Source of the DNA: Elusimicrobiota bacterium
Lineage (GTDB): Bacteria > Elusimicrobiota > Elusimicrobia > O2-12-FULL-59-9
NCBI GenBank assembly: GCA_016206405.1
Contig: JACQRQ010000261.1
Coordinates: 1 to 58,446 of the forward strand
DNA length: 58,446 nucleotides
Direction: 5' to 3'
How positions within the stretch are numbered: position 1 is the first letter of the stretch; each line of letters opens with the position of its first letter. The position numbers and the translations under genes are program-made. Of the stretch, positions 33,178-42,432 are shown one piece after another. The notes beneath the pieces were generated by a model. The model saw only the letters and a program-made list of their open reading frames with translations, made no database searches and was not told the origin of the DNA.

Positions 33178-33909
33178 ATGATCTCTTTTCTTGGCCGCCA
33201 CCGAAAGACCATATTTCTTGTCACCATTTTCGGTTTTCTCATCGGGACTTTCGTCGGGCTGGGAGCCTATTTGTTTACGGACATGGACGCCACCAGGGCG
33301 GTGGCGGAGGTCGGCAAGACCAAAATCCCCTATACGCGATTCCTGTCGCAATCCAACCAAGTTCTGGACCGGATGCGCAACCAAGGGACCGACGTCACCG
33401 ACGACTTGAGGCGCCAAATCAAGGACGACGTCCTCAAGGAAATGATCGTCGAGGAGCTCCTGTACGCCGAGGCGGTCAAGCTCGGCATCCAGACGACGGA
33501 CCTGGAACTGGCCTACGACGTTCACAACACTCCGGCGTTTCAAACCAACAACAATTTCGACCAAGCGGCCTACGTCAACGCGCTTTATTATCTTTTCCGC
33601 ATGGGCCCCAAGGAGTACGAGGAGTTGAGGCGGCGCTCGCTGACCGCCCTCAAATACCGGCGCTTCATTTACGAAAGCGCCAAAATCCATCCGTCGGAAC
33701 TCGACGGACGCCTCAAGACCGCCATGGAAGACCACCAAAAGAAGAATAAGGGCTCTTCCAAGGGTTTCGAGGCGGAAAAAGAAAAAGAAAAAATCGCCGG
33801 CATGCTGAAGCAGGAGCGCTCCATCCATCTTCTTAACTATCGTCTCCGGCAAATGAGCTCCCAAATTCCCATAAAAAGCTTCCTGGAGGAAAGGGAGAAG
33901 GGTCTATGA
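33178..33909 (+). CDS. membrane-anchored SurA_N-like periplasmic chaperone lacking a PPIase domain
   Basis: This 243-residue protein has one N-terminal membrane helix (about 11-34), then the helical chaperone domain seen in SurA and PpiD. VAEVGKTKIPYTRFL matches the conserved start of that domain, and LKEMIVEELLYAEAVKLGI its hallmark helix. In SurA or PpiD a parvulin domain would follow, but here the sequence ends in a charged helix (KKNKGSSKGFEAEKEKEK). GGAGG lies six bases upstream of the ATG. It overlaps the PfkB kinase gene by ATGA. It is probably a chaperone-only relative of PpiD acting on exported proteins. Confidence 0.82.
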   Translation: MISFLGRHRKTIFLVTIFGFLIGTFVGLGAYLFTDMDATRAVAEVGKTKIPYTRFLSQSNQVLDRMRNQGTDVTDDLRRQIKDDVLKEMIVEELLYAEAVKLGIQTTDLELAYDVHNTPAFQTNNNFDQAAYVNALYYLFRMGPKEYEELRRRSLTALKYRRFIYESAKIHPSELDGRLKTAMEDHQKKNKGSSKGFEAEKEKEKIAGMLKQERSIHLLNYRLRQMSSQIPIKSFLEEREKGL

Positions 33910-34853
33910 CGCCGGCATCCAAGAGACCGGTGGTCGTCACGGGCTCCGTCGCTCTGGACACGGTGAAAACGGCCAAAGGCCGCTGCAAGGACGTCTTGGG
34001 CGGATCCGCGGTCTATTTTTCCATGGCGTGCCGTTTTTTTCACCCCGTGCAGCTCATCGGAGCGGTCGGCGGGGACTTTCCGGCCGCGATGAAAAAGCTC
34101 CTGACCGGTTGCGATATCGACTTGACCGGGCTGGAAGAGCTGCCGGGCAAAACTTTCCGCTGGTCGGGCGAGTTCGGCCCCGACCTGCAAAACCCGCAGA
34201 CTCTGTCGACGGCTCTCAATGTCATCGAGCATTTCCGCCCCAAACTTAAGCCGGCGCACAAAAATCCCTCGGTGGCTTTTCTGGCCAACATCGACCCCGA
34301 ACTCCAGTGGGAGGTTCTCAGCCAGCTTGAAAAAGCCGATTTGGTCGCCTGCGACACCATGAACTTTTGGATCGATCAGAAAAAGCCCGCCATCAAAGAA
34401 CTCCTGGCGCACATCGATATTTTTTTCTTGAACGATTCCGAGGCAAAACAGCTCACTGGAAAAGCCAATTTGCTTGAGGCCGCGCGAACCGTCAAGGCAT
34501 GGGGCCCGCGCATCGTGGCGATAAAAAAGGGAGAGCACGGATCGCTCATACTGGCCCAGGACAATTTTTACGCCTACCCGGCCTATCCTACGGAAAGCGT
34601 CGTCGATCCCACGGGCGCCGGAGACTCCTTCGCGGGCGGATTCCTAGGTTACTTGGCCTCCCATGGCTGCGATATCGAGGATCCGGTCCTGCTCAAGAGG
34701 GCGCTGCTCCATGGCTCGGTGATGGCCTCCTTCACCGTCGAGTCCTTCAGCACGGAAAGGCTGGAGTCTCTCAAGCCCGCCGAAATCCACAAGCGCTACC
34801 ACCAATATCTGGAGATGCTGGCCGTCGAGTTGATTCCGGCGTTCGCCAGGTGA
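33906..34853 (+). CDS. PfkB-family carbohydrate kinase
   Basis: This 315-residue ribokinase-fold kinase has the N-terminal glycine motif GGSAVYFSMA, and near residue 237 the signature VVDPTGAGDSFAGGFLG, whose Asp is the catalytic base. The small lid region is present. Substrate cannot be read from sequence. It could be a sugar, a nucleoside or a sugar phosphate. It overlaps the chaperone gene by 4 bp and lies 6 bp before the ABC ATPase, so the three share a transcript. Confidence 0.92.
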   Translation: MTPASKRPVVVTGSVALDTVKTAKGRCKDVLGGSAVYFSMACRFFHPVQLIGAVGGDFPAAMKKLLTGCDIDLTGLEELPGKTFRWSGEFGPDLQNPQTLSTALNVIEHFRPKLKPAHKNPSVAFLANIDPELQWEVLSQLEKADLVACDTMNFWIDQKKPAIKELLAHIDIFFLNDSEAKQLTGKANLLEAARTVKAWGPRIVAIKKGEHGSLILAQDNFYAYPAYPTESVVDPTGAGDSFAGGFLGYLASHGCDIEDPVLLKRALLHGSVMASFTVESFSTERLESLKPAEIHKRYHQYLEMLAVELIPAFAR

Positions 34854-34859
34854 GTCCGC

Positions 34860-35627
34860 ATGGCTGAGCCCGCCATCAAGACATCCGGCCTGCGCAAGAG
34901 TTTCGGCGGGCTCCACGCAGTCAAGGATCTGAACCTCGAGATTCCTTCCGGCGAAATTTTCGGCTTCCTCGGCCCCAACGGAGCCGGAAAGACGACCACC
35001 GTCAAGCTTCTCACCGGCCTGATGGCGCCCACGCGCGGCAAGGCCTGGATTCACGGCCGCGACATCTCGGAAAATCCGATTGCCGTCAAAAAAACCATCG
35101 CCCTTGTTCCCGACGAGCCGTTTGTTTATCCGAAGCTGACCGGAATCGAGTTCATGCGACTGGTCGGCGGCCTTTATGAAGTCCCTTTGGAAACGCAAAA
35201 ATCGAAGATCCCCGAGCTGCTGGAGATGTTCGACCTGAAGGACCGCGCCATGGAAATTCTAGAGTCCTACTCTCACGGGATGCGGCAGAAACTGGTGTTC
35301 GCCAGCGTCCTGCTGCATGAGCCCCGCGTCCTTTTCCTGGATGAGCCCATGGTCGGCCTGGATCCCAAGAGCGCGAAAATGGTCAAGGAAATTTTCAGAA
35401 GGCTCGCGGAAAACGGCGTGACCTTGTTCATGTGCACGCACATCATGGAAATCGCGGAGCAGCTATGCCACCGCGTCGGCATCATGATCGACGGCGAGCT
35501 TATCGCGGTGGGAACGCTCGACGAGATAAAGAAACAGTCTCGCCGGGAGGGCTTCAACCTTGAAGAGGCGTTTTTAACGTTGACGGGAAACTTGGAAGTT
35601 ACAGACCGCTCAAAGCGCTTGGATTAG
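34860..35627 (+). CDS. ABC transporter ATP-binding subunit without adjacent permease
   Basis: This 255-residue ATPase has Walker A GPNGAGKTTT (about residues 38-47), signature YSHGMRQKLVFASVL, and Walker B VLFLDEPMVGLDP, then the H-loop CTHIME. It is of the drug/lipid-exporter (CcmA/NatA-like) type by sequence order. AGGTGAG lies seven bases before ATG. The next gene is convergent and overlaps by 29 bp, so no permease is encoded alongside. The partner must lie elsewhere in the genome. Confidence 0.93.
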   Translation: MAEPAIKTSGLRKSFGGLHAVKDLNLEIPSGEIFGFLGPNGAGKTTTVKLLTGLMAPTRGKAWIHGRDISENPIAVKKTIALVPDEPFVYPKLTGIEFMRLVGGLYEVPLETQKSKIPELLEMFDLKDRAMEILESYSHGMRQKLVFASVLLHEPRVLFLDEPMVGLDPKSAKMVKEIFRRLAENGVTLFMCTHIMEIAEQLCHRVGIMIDGELIAVGTLDEIKKQSRREGFNLEEAFLTLTGNLEVTDRSKRLD

Positions 35628-36582
35628 TGATTAATAATTTCTCGCCGTCTGCCGAAAGGCTCAGTCCCACCCGCTGATTTTCATAGAAAGTAAAATAGGC
35701 GATATTCGGCGAAAGCTGCTCGAAGGGAACGTGGTAGAATTCGGCGTCACTTTCCCCGGTTTGGATGACGAAGGCCAGCGATTTGGTTTTATGGCCCAAT
35801 CGCGGGGGCGAGAGCGAATCGTCCATATCGACGTAAAAGAAAAACCGGTAGGAGCGGCTCGCCAGGGCGAATTCCTGTCCGGTGCCGTAAATGGCCTTGA
35901 GCAGGTCGCGGGCGGAAATCTTGTAGCTGTCCTCTCCTCCGGCCCCGCTTTTTCGCTCGAACACCACCTTGCTGGCAAGCTTGTCGAAAATATTCGGCTT
36001 CAACGAAATCTTGTAGTCGGCGCCGCCGACGCGAACCTGCTTGGGCTCGTCGTAAATGCCTCTCAAATCGAAGAAGTCCGGCTCCTGGCCGAGCCGGCTT
36101 TCGGGCAAAACGGCGAGATAGGCTTTCTTTTCCCGCGAAGGATGGACGCTTAAAAAGGTCGGCACGCCTCCCAGGTTCGGTTTGACCGCCGTCACCCATT
36201 GGGCGTTGAGCTTCTCGCTCAAGCCGAAAGCGTAGTCGGGCTCGGCGCCTTGGGACCTCACATCTTCCTCGACCGAAAACGGCGCGTAGAAGGCGTCGAA
36301 CATGTTCTTTAACTGCTGGGCGACATAGGCCCGGATTTCCTGCGCCGAGTAATATTTCGCGGCTTGCGCAAAAAAACGCCGGTTTGGATCTTCGGCCGAA
36401 AGGGCCTGAAGCTTGATCTGTCCAAGCGAGGGCCGCTCCACCTGAGGAATGACCACCTCAACCGCGGCTCCGGCCAAGTCGAAACGGAGCACTTTTGCGG
36501 TTTCTTTCTGACCGGCAAAGCCCCTGGAGGCCGTCAAAAGAGCCGATGCGGCGAGCAACGCGGCAAGTAATTTTTTAGTCAT
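35599..36582 (-). CDS. secreted protein of unknown function
   Basis: This 327-residue protein starts with a signal peptide (MTKKLLAALLAASALLTASRGFA, cleavage near residue 23). The mature part is a mix of strands and helices, with no recognisable catalytic motif. A segment YRFFFYVDMDDSLSPP and a following strand-rich part might form a beta sandwich. AGAGG lies eight bases before the ATG. It is 37 bp after smc on the same strand and may be read from its promoter. Its end overlaps the end of the convergent ABC gene. No family recognised. Confidence 0.7.
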   Translation of the reverse strand: MTKKLLAALLAASALLTASRGFAGQKETAKVLRFDLAGAAVEVVIPQVERPSLGQIKLQALSAEDPNRRFFAQAAKYYSAQEIRAYVAQQLKNMFDAFYAPFSVEEDVRSQGAEPDYAFGLSEKLNAQWVTAVKPNLGGVPTFLSVHPSREKKAYLAVLPESRLGQEPDFFDLRGIYDEPKQVRVGGADYKISLKPNIFDKLASKVVFERKSGAGGEDSYKISARDLLKAIYGTGQEFALASRSYRFFFYVDMDDSLSPPRLGHKTKSLAFVIQTGESDAEFYHVPFEQLSPNIAYFTFYENQRVGLSLSADGEKLLITNPSALSGL

Positions 36583-36619
36583 TTGAACCTCTCAGTAGAT
36601 GCCCCGAACCGCCGGGCGA

Positions 36620-39600
36620 TTATCCGTTTTCCAAAACCAAGTCGGAGACGGAAGCCTGAGCCGGCGCAGCCGCCTCCGCTGCCTGCCCGGATGGGGCCGG
36701 AACGCGGGTTTCTTTTTCGCGGCCCTTGATCTCGATGGAAATGAGCTGGGAAACGCCCTGCTCCTCCATCGTCACCCCGTAAATGGCGTCGGCTCCTTCC
36801 AGCGTGCGCTTATTGTGGCTGACGATCAAAAATTGCGAGGCCTGCGCCGTCTCGGTCAACAACCGCAGAAAGCGCCGGATATTCGGCTCATCGAGAGGAG
36901 CATCAACCTCGTCCATCATGCAAAAAGGCGCCGGCTTCACCTCGAAAAACGCGAACAGGAGCGCGACCGCCGTCATCGCCTTTTCGCCTCCCGAAAGCAA
37001 GGAGATGCTTTGCAGCTTTTTTCCCGGAGGCTGCGCCACGATCTCAATGCCGCTTTCAAGGATATTGTCCGGATCGGTCAACAGCAGGTCGGCCTCCCCG
37101 CCTTGAAACAGCGTGCCGTAAATGCTCCTGAAGTGCTCCCGAACCTGGCTGAAGGTCTCGCGGAAATTTTCCCGCGTCGTGGTATTGATCTTGCTGATGG
37201 CCTCTTTGAGCTCGGTTTTGGCCGTGTTGAGGTCCCGAAGCTGCGTCTCGGTGAAATCAAATCGCCCTTTTAGGGCATCGTATTCCTCGGGAGCGGCCAT
37301 GTTGATGGCCCCCATGTTTTCAATGCGCCGGCGCAGGCTCACGATCGAATCTGTCGACACTTTTCTTTCCGACCGCTTGTAGAAATCATCGGCGTGGGCG
37401 AGGGCGTCCTCCAGGGTCATCTGCCAGTTGTCCCACAACTGGTTGAGAGCCGCGTCCCGTTTGGATTTTAGCTGGCCCAACTGGAGCTTGTGGCGGTGAA
37501 TTTCCTCCTGAATTTCCTGAAGCTGCGCCTGCTTCGCGCGCAGCGCCTCTTCCTTGAGCCTCGACTGCTCCTGGGAGTCCTCGAGCATCCGGGTGAGCGC
37601 CTTCCCTTCTTCCTGCTTGGCCTCAAACAAGCGATGGAGCTCGTCGAGCGCCTGCCTCAACCCGCCCTGAAGCGCCGCCAGTTCCTCCAACCGGGCGTCA
37701 TTGGCCCGCGCTTCCTCAAATCGGCTCTTTTGAACGGCCTCCAAATCCGCGCTTTCCTTCTCCGAGCGCTCCAACTGTCCCTGCAGCAAACGGACATTGG
37801 AGGCCAAATGCTCGCGCGCGGCCTTAAATTGCGCCGAACGGATCTGCTGCTGTCCCAGGCTCGCGCGGACCCCATCCAACGCCTCCCGCAGCGTGGCGGT
37901 GTCCTTGAGGGCTTGCGCTTCGGCGGCGGCGAGCTTCCCCAACTCCCGTCCAAGCTCTTTGATTTCCGCCAAGACTCGCCCGCACTGGGCCAAAATGTCG
38001 ACGGCGTCCCGCTCCAATAGGTCCCGGTCCTGCCTGGAAATTTCCAGGGCGTTGAGGTCCCGCGCAAGCTGCTCGGCAAAGGCCTCGCGCCGCGCCTTCT
38101 TTTCCTGGAGCTGATTTTGGACGGATTGAAACTGTTCCTGCGCTTGAGTTAAGCCGCGGCGCATGTCGGAAGTCTGCCCTTGAAGCGCCGCCACCTGGTT
38201 TTGCAGCTCCTGCTCGCGCTCCCGCAGGCCTTTGGTCAAAGCGAATCCCCACGCATTGGCGGTCGACGGATTCTCGCCGCCGCATAGCCAATAGGAACCA
38301 TGGGTCACCGCGCCGGAGGCGTAGGTTTCTTTGAGCAGGAAGTCGATGAGCGCGCGCAGGGCCGGCGGCGCCTGGATTTTCTCCGCGAGCCGCTGGAGAC
38401 TTTGCGCCTTGGCAAACCCCATCAATTGCCATCCCGCATCCGGCAGCGCCGACAACAGCAGGAATCTCGCCCGGCCGCGGGAAGTTCCTTTCAAAAATTC
38501 GATGGCCGACTCAGCGGCAGGCTGCCCCTCGCAAACGAGGGCCTCAAGGCGCTCGCCCAGAGCTTCCTGGATCGCGGTCCGGTACGAGGGCTCGACCTCG
38601 ATTAAATCCCGCAGCCGTCCCAGAACGCCCGGCATCTGGGCATCCAGAACCGCCTGGGCGCCGCGGACGTACGGGTCCTGCTCCGAGTGCTTTTGGGCGG
38701 CCTCAATCCTGGCTGAAACGGAGATGGCCTCCGTTTGCAGCGCCTTCAACTCCCCTTCCTTGCTCTCCAACGCCTGCGCCTGCTCGCGGCAGAGCTGTTC
38801 GATCGCCGCCAGACGGCCGAGCGTTTGTTTTTCCTCCGCCTTCAAATCGTCGAGGAGGCCCGCATGCCGTTCTGCCTCCTGCGCTTGGGAATCGAATATT
38901 CCCTGCTTCCTGTCGTACTCTTTGACGCCCATTTTAAAGTGGTAATCCAGCCGCCCGAAATCCGATTGTTTTTGCGAAAGCCGGCGGGAAGCTTCCAAGC
39001 GCCGCTGCGAAACTTCGGTCTCGCGAAGCTCCTGGGCCTGATGCCGCGCGCTCAGGTCATTGAGCGCGGCGTCCAGGTTGGCCTGTTCCCTTTCGCAGCC
39101 GTCGAGCGAAGCGTCAAGCTCCGCCAGAGCGGTTTGGGACTTGCCGAGATCCTCGGCTGATTTCTTGATCTCCGGCAGAATCTGGCTCTTTCGCCGGCTG
39201 CCCTCTTCCAGTTCATTTTTCAATATGTTTTGACGGCCGGCCAAATACCGGCTTTCATCCATCCCGGACTTCATGCGCTCTTCGGAACGGGCGATATCGG
39301 ACCGGATCCGGCCCAACTCCTCGTTGGAACGGATGACCGCATTCTCCTGCTCCACCCGGCGCAGGCTCAATGCCGCCAAATCGGCGTCCATAATGGAATT
39401 CTCGTTATGAGCGGCCTCCAAACGCTCTTGGACCGGGGCCAGCGACCGCTCTTCCTCTTTAAGCTTCGCATTGAGCTCGCCCGTCTCCTTGACGATGAGG
39501 GCGACTTCCATCACTTTCAAATCTTCTTGGAACCTTTTATAAAGCTTGGCCTTCCGGGCGTCCGAGTCGAGCTTCTTGATCTGCTCGGATATCAGGCTCA

Positions 39601-40183
39601 ACGAATCCTGGACGCGGTTGGCGTCGATCTCCACCTTTTCCAGCTTGGAAAGAGCCTCTTGGCGCTTGGCGATGTACTTGGCCACGCCGGCGGCCTCCTC
39701 GAAAATGGCGCGGCGATCTTGGGGCTTAGAGGACAGCACGAATTCCACCTTGCCCTGATCCATCACGGAATAGCCCTGCTCGCCGATGCCGGTGTCCAGA
39801 AACAACTCCCGGACGTCCTTGAGCCGGCACTGCGTCTTGTTGATAAAGTACTCGTTTTCCCCCGAGCGGTAAATGCGCCGGCTGACGCTGATTTCCGCTT
39901 CGCGCAGGGGCAAGGAACCGCCGGCGTTGTCCAGGGTGAGCGTCACCTCCGCCATGCTCAGGGGTTTGCGCCGCGAGGTGCCGGCAAAAATGACGTCCGT
40001 CATGGCGGCGGACCGCAGGGATTTCCAGGAGCTTTCCCCCACGCACCAACGGATGCACTCAATGATGTTGCTTTTTCCGCAGCCGTTTGGGCCGGCCACG
40101 CCCGTGATGCCGGGCCTGAGCTCCACCTTGGTCTTGTCAGCGAAGGATTTAAAGCCGACGATCTCAATTGATTTCAAATACAT
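36620..40183 (-). CDS. smc: chromosome segregation protein SMC
   Basis: This 1,187-residue protein has the full SMC architecture. The N-terminal ATPase half contains Walker A GPNGCGKSNI (about 32-41), a long coiled coil runs to about 500, and the hinge covers about 505-660 (GVLGRLRDLIEVEPSYRTAI). A returning coiled coil is followed by the C-terminal half with LLSGGEKAMTAVALLFA (signature) and PFCMMDEVDAPLDE (Walker B). The protein dimerises through its hinge and compacts the chromosome with ScpA and ScpB, which are not in the window. AGAGGAAA lies six bases before the ATG. The last 40 residues are an Ala/Pro-rich tail unlike the usual end. Confidence 0.97.
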   Translation of the reverse strand: MYLKSIEIVGFKSFADKTKVELRPGITGVAGPNGCGKSNIIECIRWCVGESSWKSLRSAAMTDVIFAGTSRRKPLSMAEVTLTLDNAGGSLPLREAEISVSRRIYRSGENEYFINKTQCRLKDVRELFLDTGIGEQGYSVMDQGKVEFVLSSKPQDRRAIFEEAAGVAKYIAKRQEALSKLEKVEIDANRVQDSLSLISEQIKKLDSDARKAKLYKRFQEDLKVMEVALIVKETGELNAKLKEEERSLAPVQERLEAAHNENSIMDADLAALSLRRVEQENAVIRSNEELGRIRSDIARSEERMKSGMDESRYLAGRQNILKNELEEGSRRKSQILPEIKKSAEDLGKSQTALAELDASLDGCEREQANLDAALNDLSARHQAQELRETEVSQRRLEASRRLSQKQSDFGRLDYHFKMGVKEYDRKQGIFDSQAQEAERHAGLLDDLKAEEKQTLGRLAAIEQLCREQAQALESKEGELKALQTEAISVSARIEAAQKHSEQDPYVRGAQAVLDAQMPGVLGRLRDLIEVEPSYRTAIQEALGERLEALVCEGQPAAESAIEFLKGTSRGRARFLLLSALPDAGWQLMGFAKAQSLQRLAEKIQAPPALRALIDFLLKETYASGAVTHGSYWLCGGENPSTANAWGFALTKGLREREQELQNQVAALQGQTSDMRRGLTQAQEQFQSVQNQLQEKKARREAFAEQLARDLNALEISRQDRDLLERDAVDILAQCGRVLAEIKELGRELGKLAAAEAQALKDTATLREALDGVRASLGQQQIRSAQFKAAREHLASNVRLLQGQLERSEKESADLEAVQKSRFEEARANDARLEELAALQGGLRQALDELHRLFEAKQEEGKALTRMLEDSQEQSRLKEEALRAKQAQLQEIQEEIHRHKLQLGQLKSKRDAALNQLWDNWQMTLEDALAHADDFYKRSERKVSTDSIVSLRRRIENMGAINMAAPEEYDALKGRFDFTETQLRDLNTAKTELKEAISKINTTTRENFRETFSQVREHFRSIYGTLFQGGEADLLLTDPDNILESGIEIVAQPPGKKLQSISLLSGGEKAMTAVALLFAFFEVKPAPFCMMDEVDAPLDEPNIRRFLRLLTETAQASQFLIVSHNKRTLEGADAIYGVTMEEQGVSQLISIEIKGREKETRVPAPSGQAAEAAAPAQASVSDLVLENG

Positions 40184-40326
40184 GATTTTCCTCTATTGAC
40201 TCCTGGATCCTTCGATCGGGGTTTTCCTTGGCAAAGCAGGACGGGATGCGCATGAAAATCGATAAATCGTGCCGGCCGGCGACTGTTGGCTCCATTGCGC
40301 GCTTCGGGTTTGCGAATAATCCGTTC

Positions 40327-40355
40327 ATTTTATCAGATTCCGGCGTCACGGTCAA
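40327..40355 (-). promoter_or_regulatory. sigma70-type promoter for smc
   Basis: On the minus strand TTGACC (40350-40355) and TAAAAT (40327-40332) are separated by exactly 17 bases. This is the best promoter seen in the window. It would start transcription near 40319 and give smc a leader of about 135 bases. Confidence 0.7.
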
Positions 40356-40434
40356 ATTTTCCAGCCTAAAAGAGCCTAAAAGGCCCAGCCGTGGCATGGG
40401 CCTTTGGTGACGCCGCCTGAAGACTCCGGGCTAT

Positions 40435-40462
40435 TTTGCATACGCAAAAATTTTGCTAGAGT
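40435..40462 (+). promoter_or_regulatory. candidate promoter for the membrane-protein gene
   Basis: TTTGCA (40435-40440) and TAGAGT (40457-40462) are 16 bases apart on the plus strand, 29 bases before the ATG at 40491. Both boxes depart from consensus. The imperfect palindrome TTTTGCATACGCAAAA overlaps the -35 box. Confidence 0.3.
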
Positions 40463-40490
40463 TTTACATCTCCGTGGAGGGACCCTCAAG

Positions 40491-41327
40491 ATGCTCAAAC
40501 GTCTATTCCTTTTGTTGCTCTGCGCCGCCGCCGGAACGGCTCTGATCGCTCCGCGGCTCTTAAAATCCAAGCGGCTTCCCGATGGATTTTCTAAAAAAAT
40601 AGAATCGGCTTTGCCGGCGAACGTCCGGGAGGCGCTGCCGGTCATCCAGGAAACCCTCTCAGCCGTCACTCCCGAAGGCCGGGAAGAGCTGCAAAAGAAA
40701 ATCTACCGCCGGCAAAACGAAATGAAGGGAGAATTCGAGCAGGTCGGAATTGAACTTGCCGAAGAAAAGCCGCTTTCCGAATTTCAAGACTCCGCTGAGG
40801 AAAAGGAGCTCTACAAAGAAATCCGCGGCGATATGAAAACGAAAAAAAATCCATTTCTTGAAAAATTGCTCGAGCCCAAAAAGGGCTCCATGGAGGCGCC
40901 GGGACCCAAGGCCATCATGGCCAACCTCAAGACGCAGATTCTGCCCCAATATGGAAAGTGGCAGCCCAAGGTCAAATTATGGATGTGGCTGATCGCTGGC
41001 GTGTTTATGGTCATGGTATTTTTCACGCTTCTGCTGCCGGCGCGGGATTGGATGTCGCTGCCGGCGGGCGTCGGCTACGGCCTGGCCAAGCTCTGGCTTT
41101 GGATGATTTCCATGACCTCCGTCAGCTATTTCCTGGCATTGCGGGACAATCCATGGACGGCCATTCCTGCGGAGTTGATTTTTGCGCCGGCCCTGATCCT
41201 GCTGCTGAGCGCGCTGCTGCTTCGATCAGCCGACAAGAACGTCTCCTTCGCTAAGAAAGCCCTCAGCGGCTTGATGCCCCTCTTCGCCGCCTTTGTTTTG
41301 ACCGCGGCGCTTCGGAAGTATCTTTAG
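40491..41327 (+). CDS. multi-span membrane protein, unknown
   Basis: This protein has about 278 residues. The start at 40491 is chosen because GGAGGG lies ten bases upstream and the product then begins with a signal-anchor (MLKRLFLLLLCAAAGTALIA). A charged, helical soluble part (about 25-155) with many Lys and Glu follows, then four membrane helices (about 163-185, 195-220, 225-250, 255-275). No family recognised. It is first in the unit that includes pfkA, mltA and namZ, but whether it shares a role with them cannot be told. Confidence 0.75.
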   Translation: MLKRLFLLLLCAAAGTALIAPRLLKSKRLPDGFSKKIESALPANVREALPVIQETLSAVTPEGREELQKKIYRRQNEMKGEFEQVGIELAEEKPLSEFQDSAEEKELYKEIRGDMKTKKNPFLEKLLEPKKGSMEAPGPKAIMANLKTQILPQYGKWQPKVKLWMWLIAGVFMVMVFFTLLLPARDWMSLPAGVGYGLAKLWLWMISMTSVSYFLALRDNPWTAIPAELIFAPALILLLSALLLRSADKNVSFAKKALSGLMPLFAAFVLTAALRKYL

Positions 41328-41337
41328 ACACACCCCT

Positions 41338-42432
41338 ATGCCGCCAAAGAGAGTCGGGATATTGACCGGCGGAGGCGACGCTCCGGGCCTAAACGCCGTC
41401 ATCCGCGCCGGCGTCAAGAGCGCCCTCAAGCTGGGCTGGCAGGTGACCGGCATCCGCCAGGGATTCGCCGGTCTTTTAAAGCCCGGCTTGACTCAAAACC
41501 TCGGATCGGAAGACGTCATGAACATTCTGCATTTGGGGGGCACGATTTTAGGCACCTCCAACCGGGACAACCCATTCGCTTATCCGGTCAAGGAAAAAAA
41601 CCGCTGGACCGTCAAGGACTACTCCGGCGAGGCGCTGCGCAATTTCCGCGCTTTGCGGCTGGACGCGCTGATCGCCATCGGCGGCGACGGCACCATGGCG
41701 ATCGCGTTCGAGTTGTTCAAACGGGGGCTCCCCGTCGTTGGAGTGCCCAAAACCATCGACAACGACGTGGTCGGCACGGTCATCACTTTCGGATTCGACA
41801 CCGCCGTTTCCACCGCCACCGAGGCCATCGACCGCCTGCATTCGACGGCCCAAAGCCATCGGCGCGTGATGGTGGTCGAAGTCATGGGCAGAAATTCTGG
41901 CTGGATCGCCCTGCACTCGGGAATTTCCGGAGGTGCCGATGCCATTTTGATCCCGGAAATTCCTTTCAAGTTGGACGTCCTCTGCGACGAAGTAGAAAAA
42001 AGATATGCCCGGCGCGGACCGCAATACGGGATGATCGTGGCGGCCGAAGGAGCCTTTCCCTTGCGGGGGCATGTTCGCACAATAAAGACAAGGGAGCGGG
42101 GGCGTCAGCTTCCCACTTTGGGAGGCATCGCGGATTATCTCGCCAGGCAAATTCACAAAAAAACCAAGCGCGAATGCCGAAGCATCGTCCTGGGTCATCT
42201 GCAAAGAGGCGGAATGCCCACCACTTTCGACCGGCTGCTCTCAACGCGCTTTGGAAGCGCGGCCGTGCGCTTGATTCAGGACGGCAAATTCGGGCATATG
42301 GTGGCCAACCGCCCGCCGAAAATCACTTCGATTGCGATGTCCCGGGTGATAGGCAGAGTCAAGAGAGTGCCTCTCAATTCCGACATCATCCGCTCGGCCC
42401 GGAACCTGGATATATCGTTCGGAGACCGATGA
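41338..42432 (+). CDS. pfkA: 6-phosphofructokinase
   Basis: This 364-residue enzyme phosphorylates fructose 6-phosphate in glycolysis. The N-terminus has GILTGGGDAPGLNAVI. GGDGTM lies at residues 115-120 and PKTIDND at 137-143. The catalytic Asp is in TIDND. A Gly at the fourth place of GGDGT is typical of ATP users, while Lys in PKTIDND is common in the PPi and mixed-substrate clade. It therefore belongs to the mixed (group III) clade with ATP as the likely donor. MGRNSGWIAL is also conserved. The stop overlaps the mltA start (ATGA). Confidence 0.95.
   Translation: MPPKRVGILTGGGDAPGLNAVIRAGVKSALKLGWQVTGIRQGFAGLLKPGLTQNLGSEDVMNILHLGGTILGTSNRDNPFAYPVKEKNRWTVKDYSGEALRNFRALRLDALIAIGGDGTMAIAFELFKRGLPVVGVPKTIDNDVVGTVITFGFDTAVSTATEAIDRLHSTAQSHRRVMVVEVMGRNSGWIALHSGISGGADAILIPEIPFKLDVLCDEVEKRYARRGPQYGMIVAAEGAFPLRGHVRTIKTRERGRQLPTLGGIADYLARQIHKKTKRECRSIVLGHLQRGGMPTTFDRLLSTRFGSAAVRLIQDGKFGHMVANRPPKITSIAMSRVIGRVKRVPLNSDIIRSARNLDISFGDR

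Larger units (their letters stand above)
40184..40490. other. 307-bp divergent intergenic region between smc and a membrane-protein gene
   Basis: It holds the smc promoter (40327-40355), a 140-base leader of smc without a recognisable RNA family, two GGNCC-type motifs (AAAGGCCCAGC and CATGGGCCTTTGG, 40378-40406), and a weaker plus-strand promoter at 40435-40462. A 77-codon minus frame crosses it but has no ribosome site and runs into the smc start, so I do not call it a gene. Confidence 0.6.

Noticed and set aside
33103..33864. 253-codon minus frame opposite the SurA_N-like gene
   Set aside because: The plus strand has a membrane helix and chaperone motif, and the minus frame has none.
39230..40171. 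313-codon plus frame opposite smc
   Set aside because: Antisense of the coiled coil and ATPase head, with no recognisable domain.
40164..40397. 77-codon minus frame upstream of smc
   Set aside because: It covers the smc promoter and runs into the smc start without its own ribosome site.
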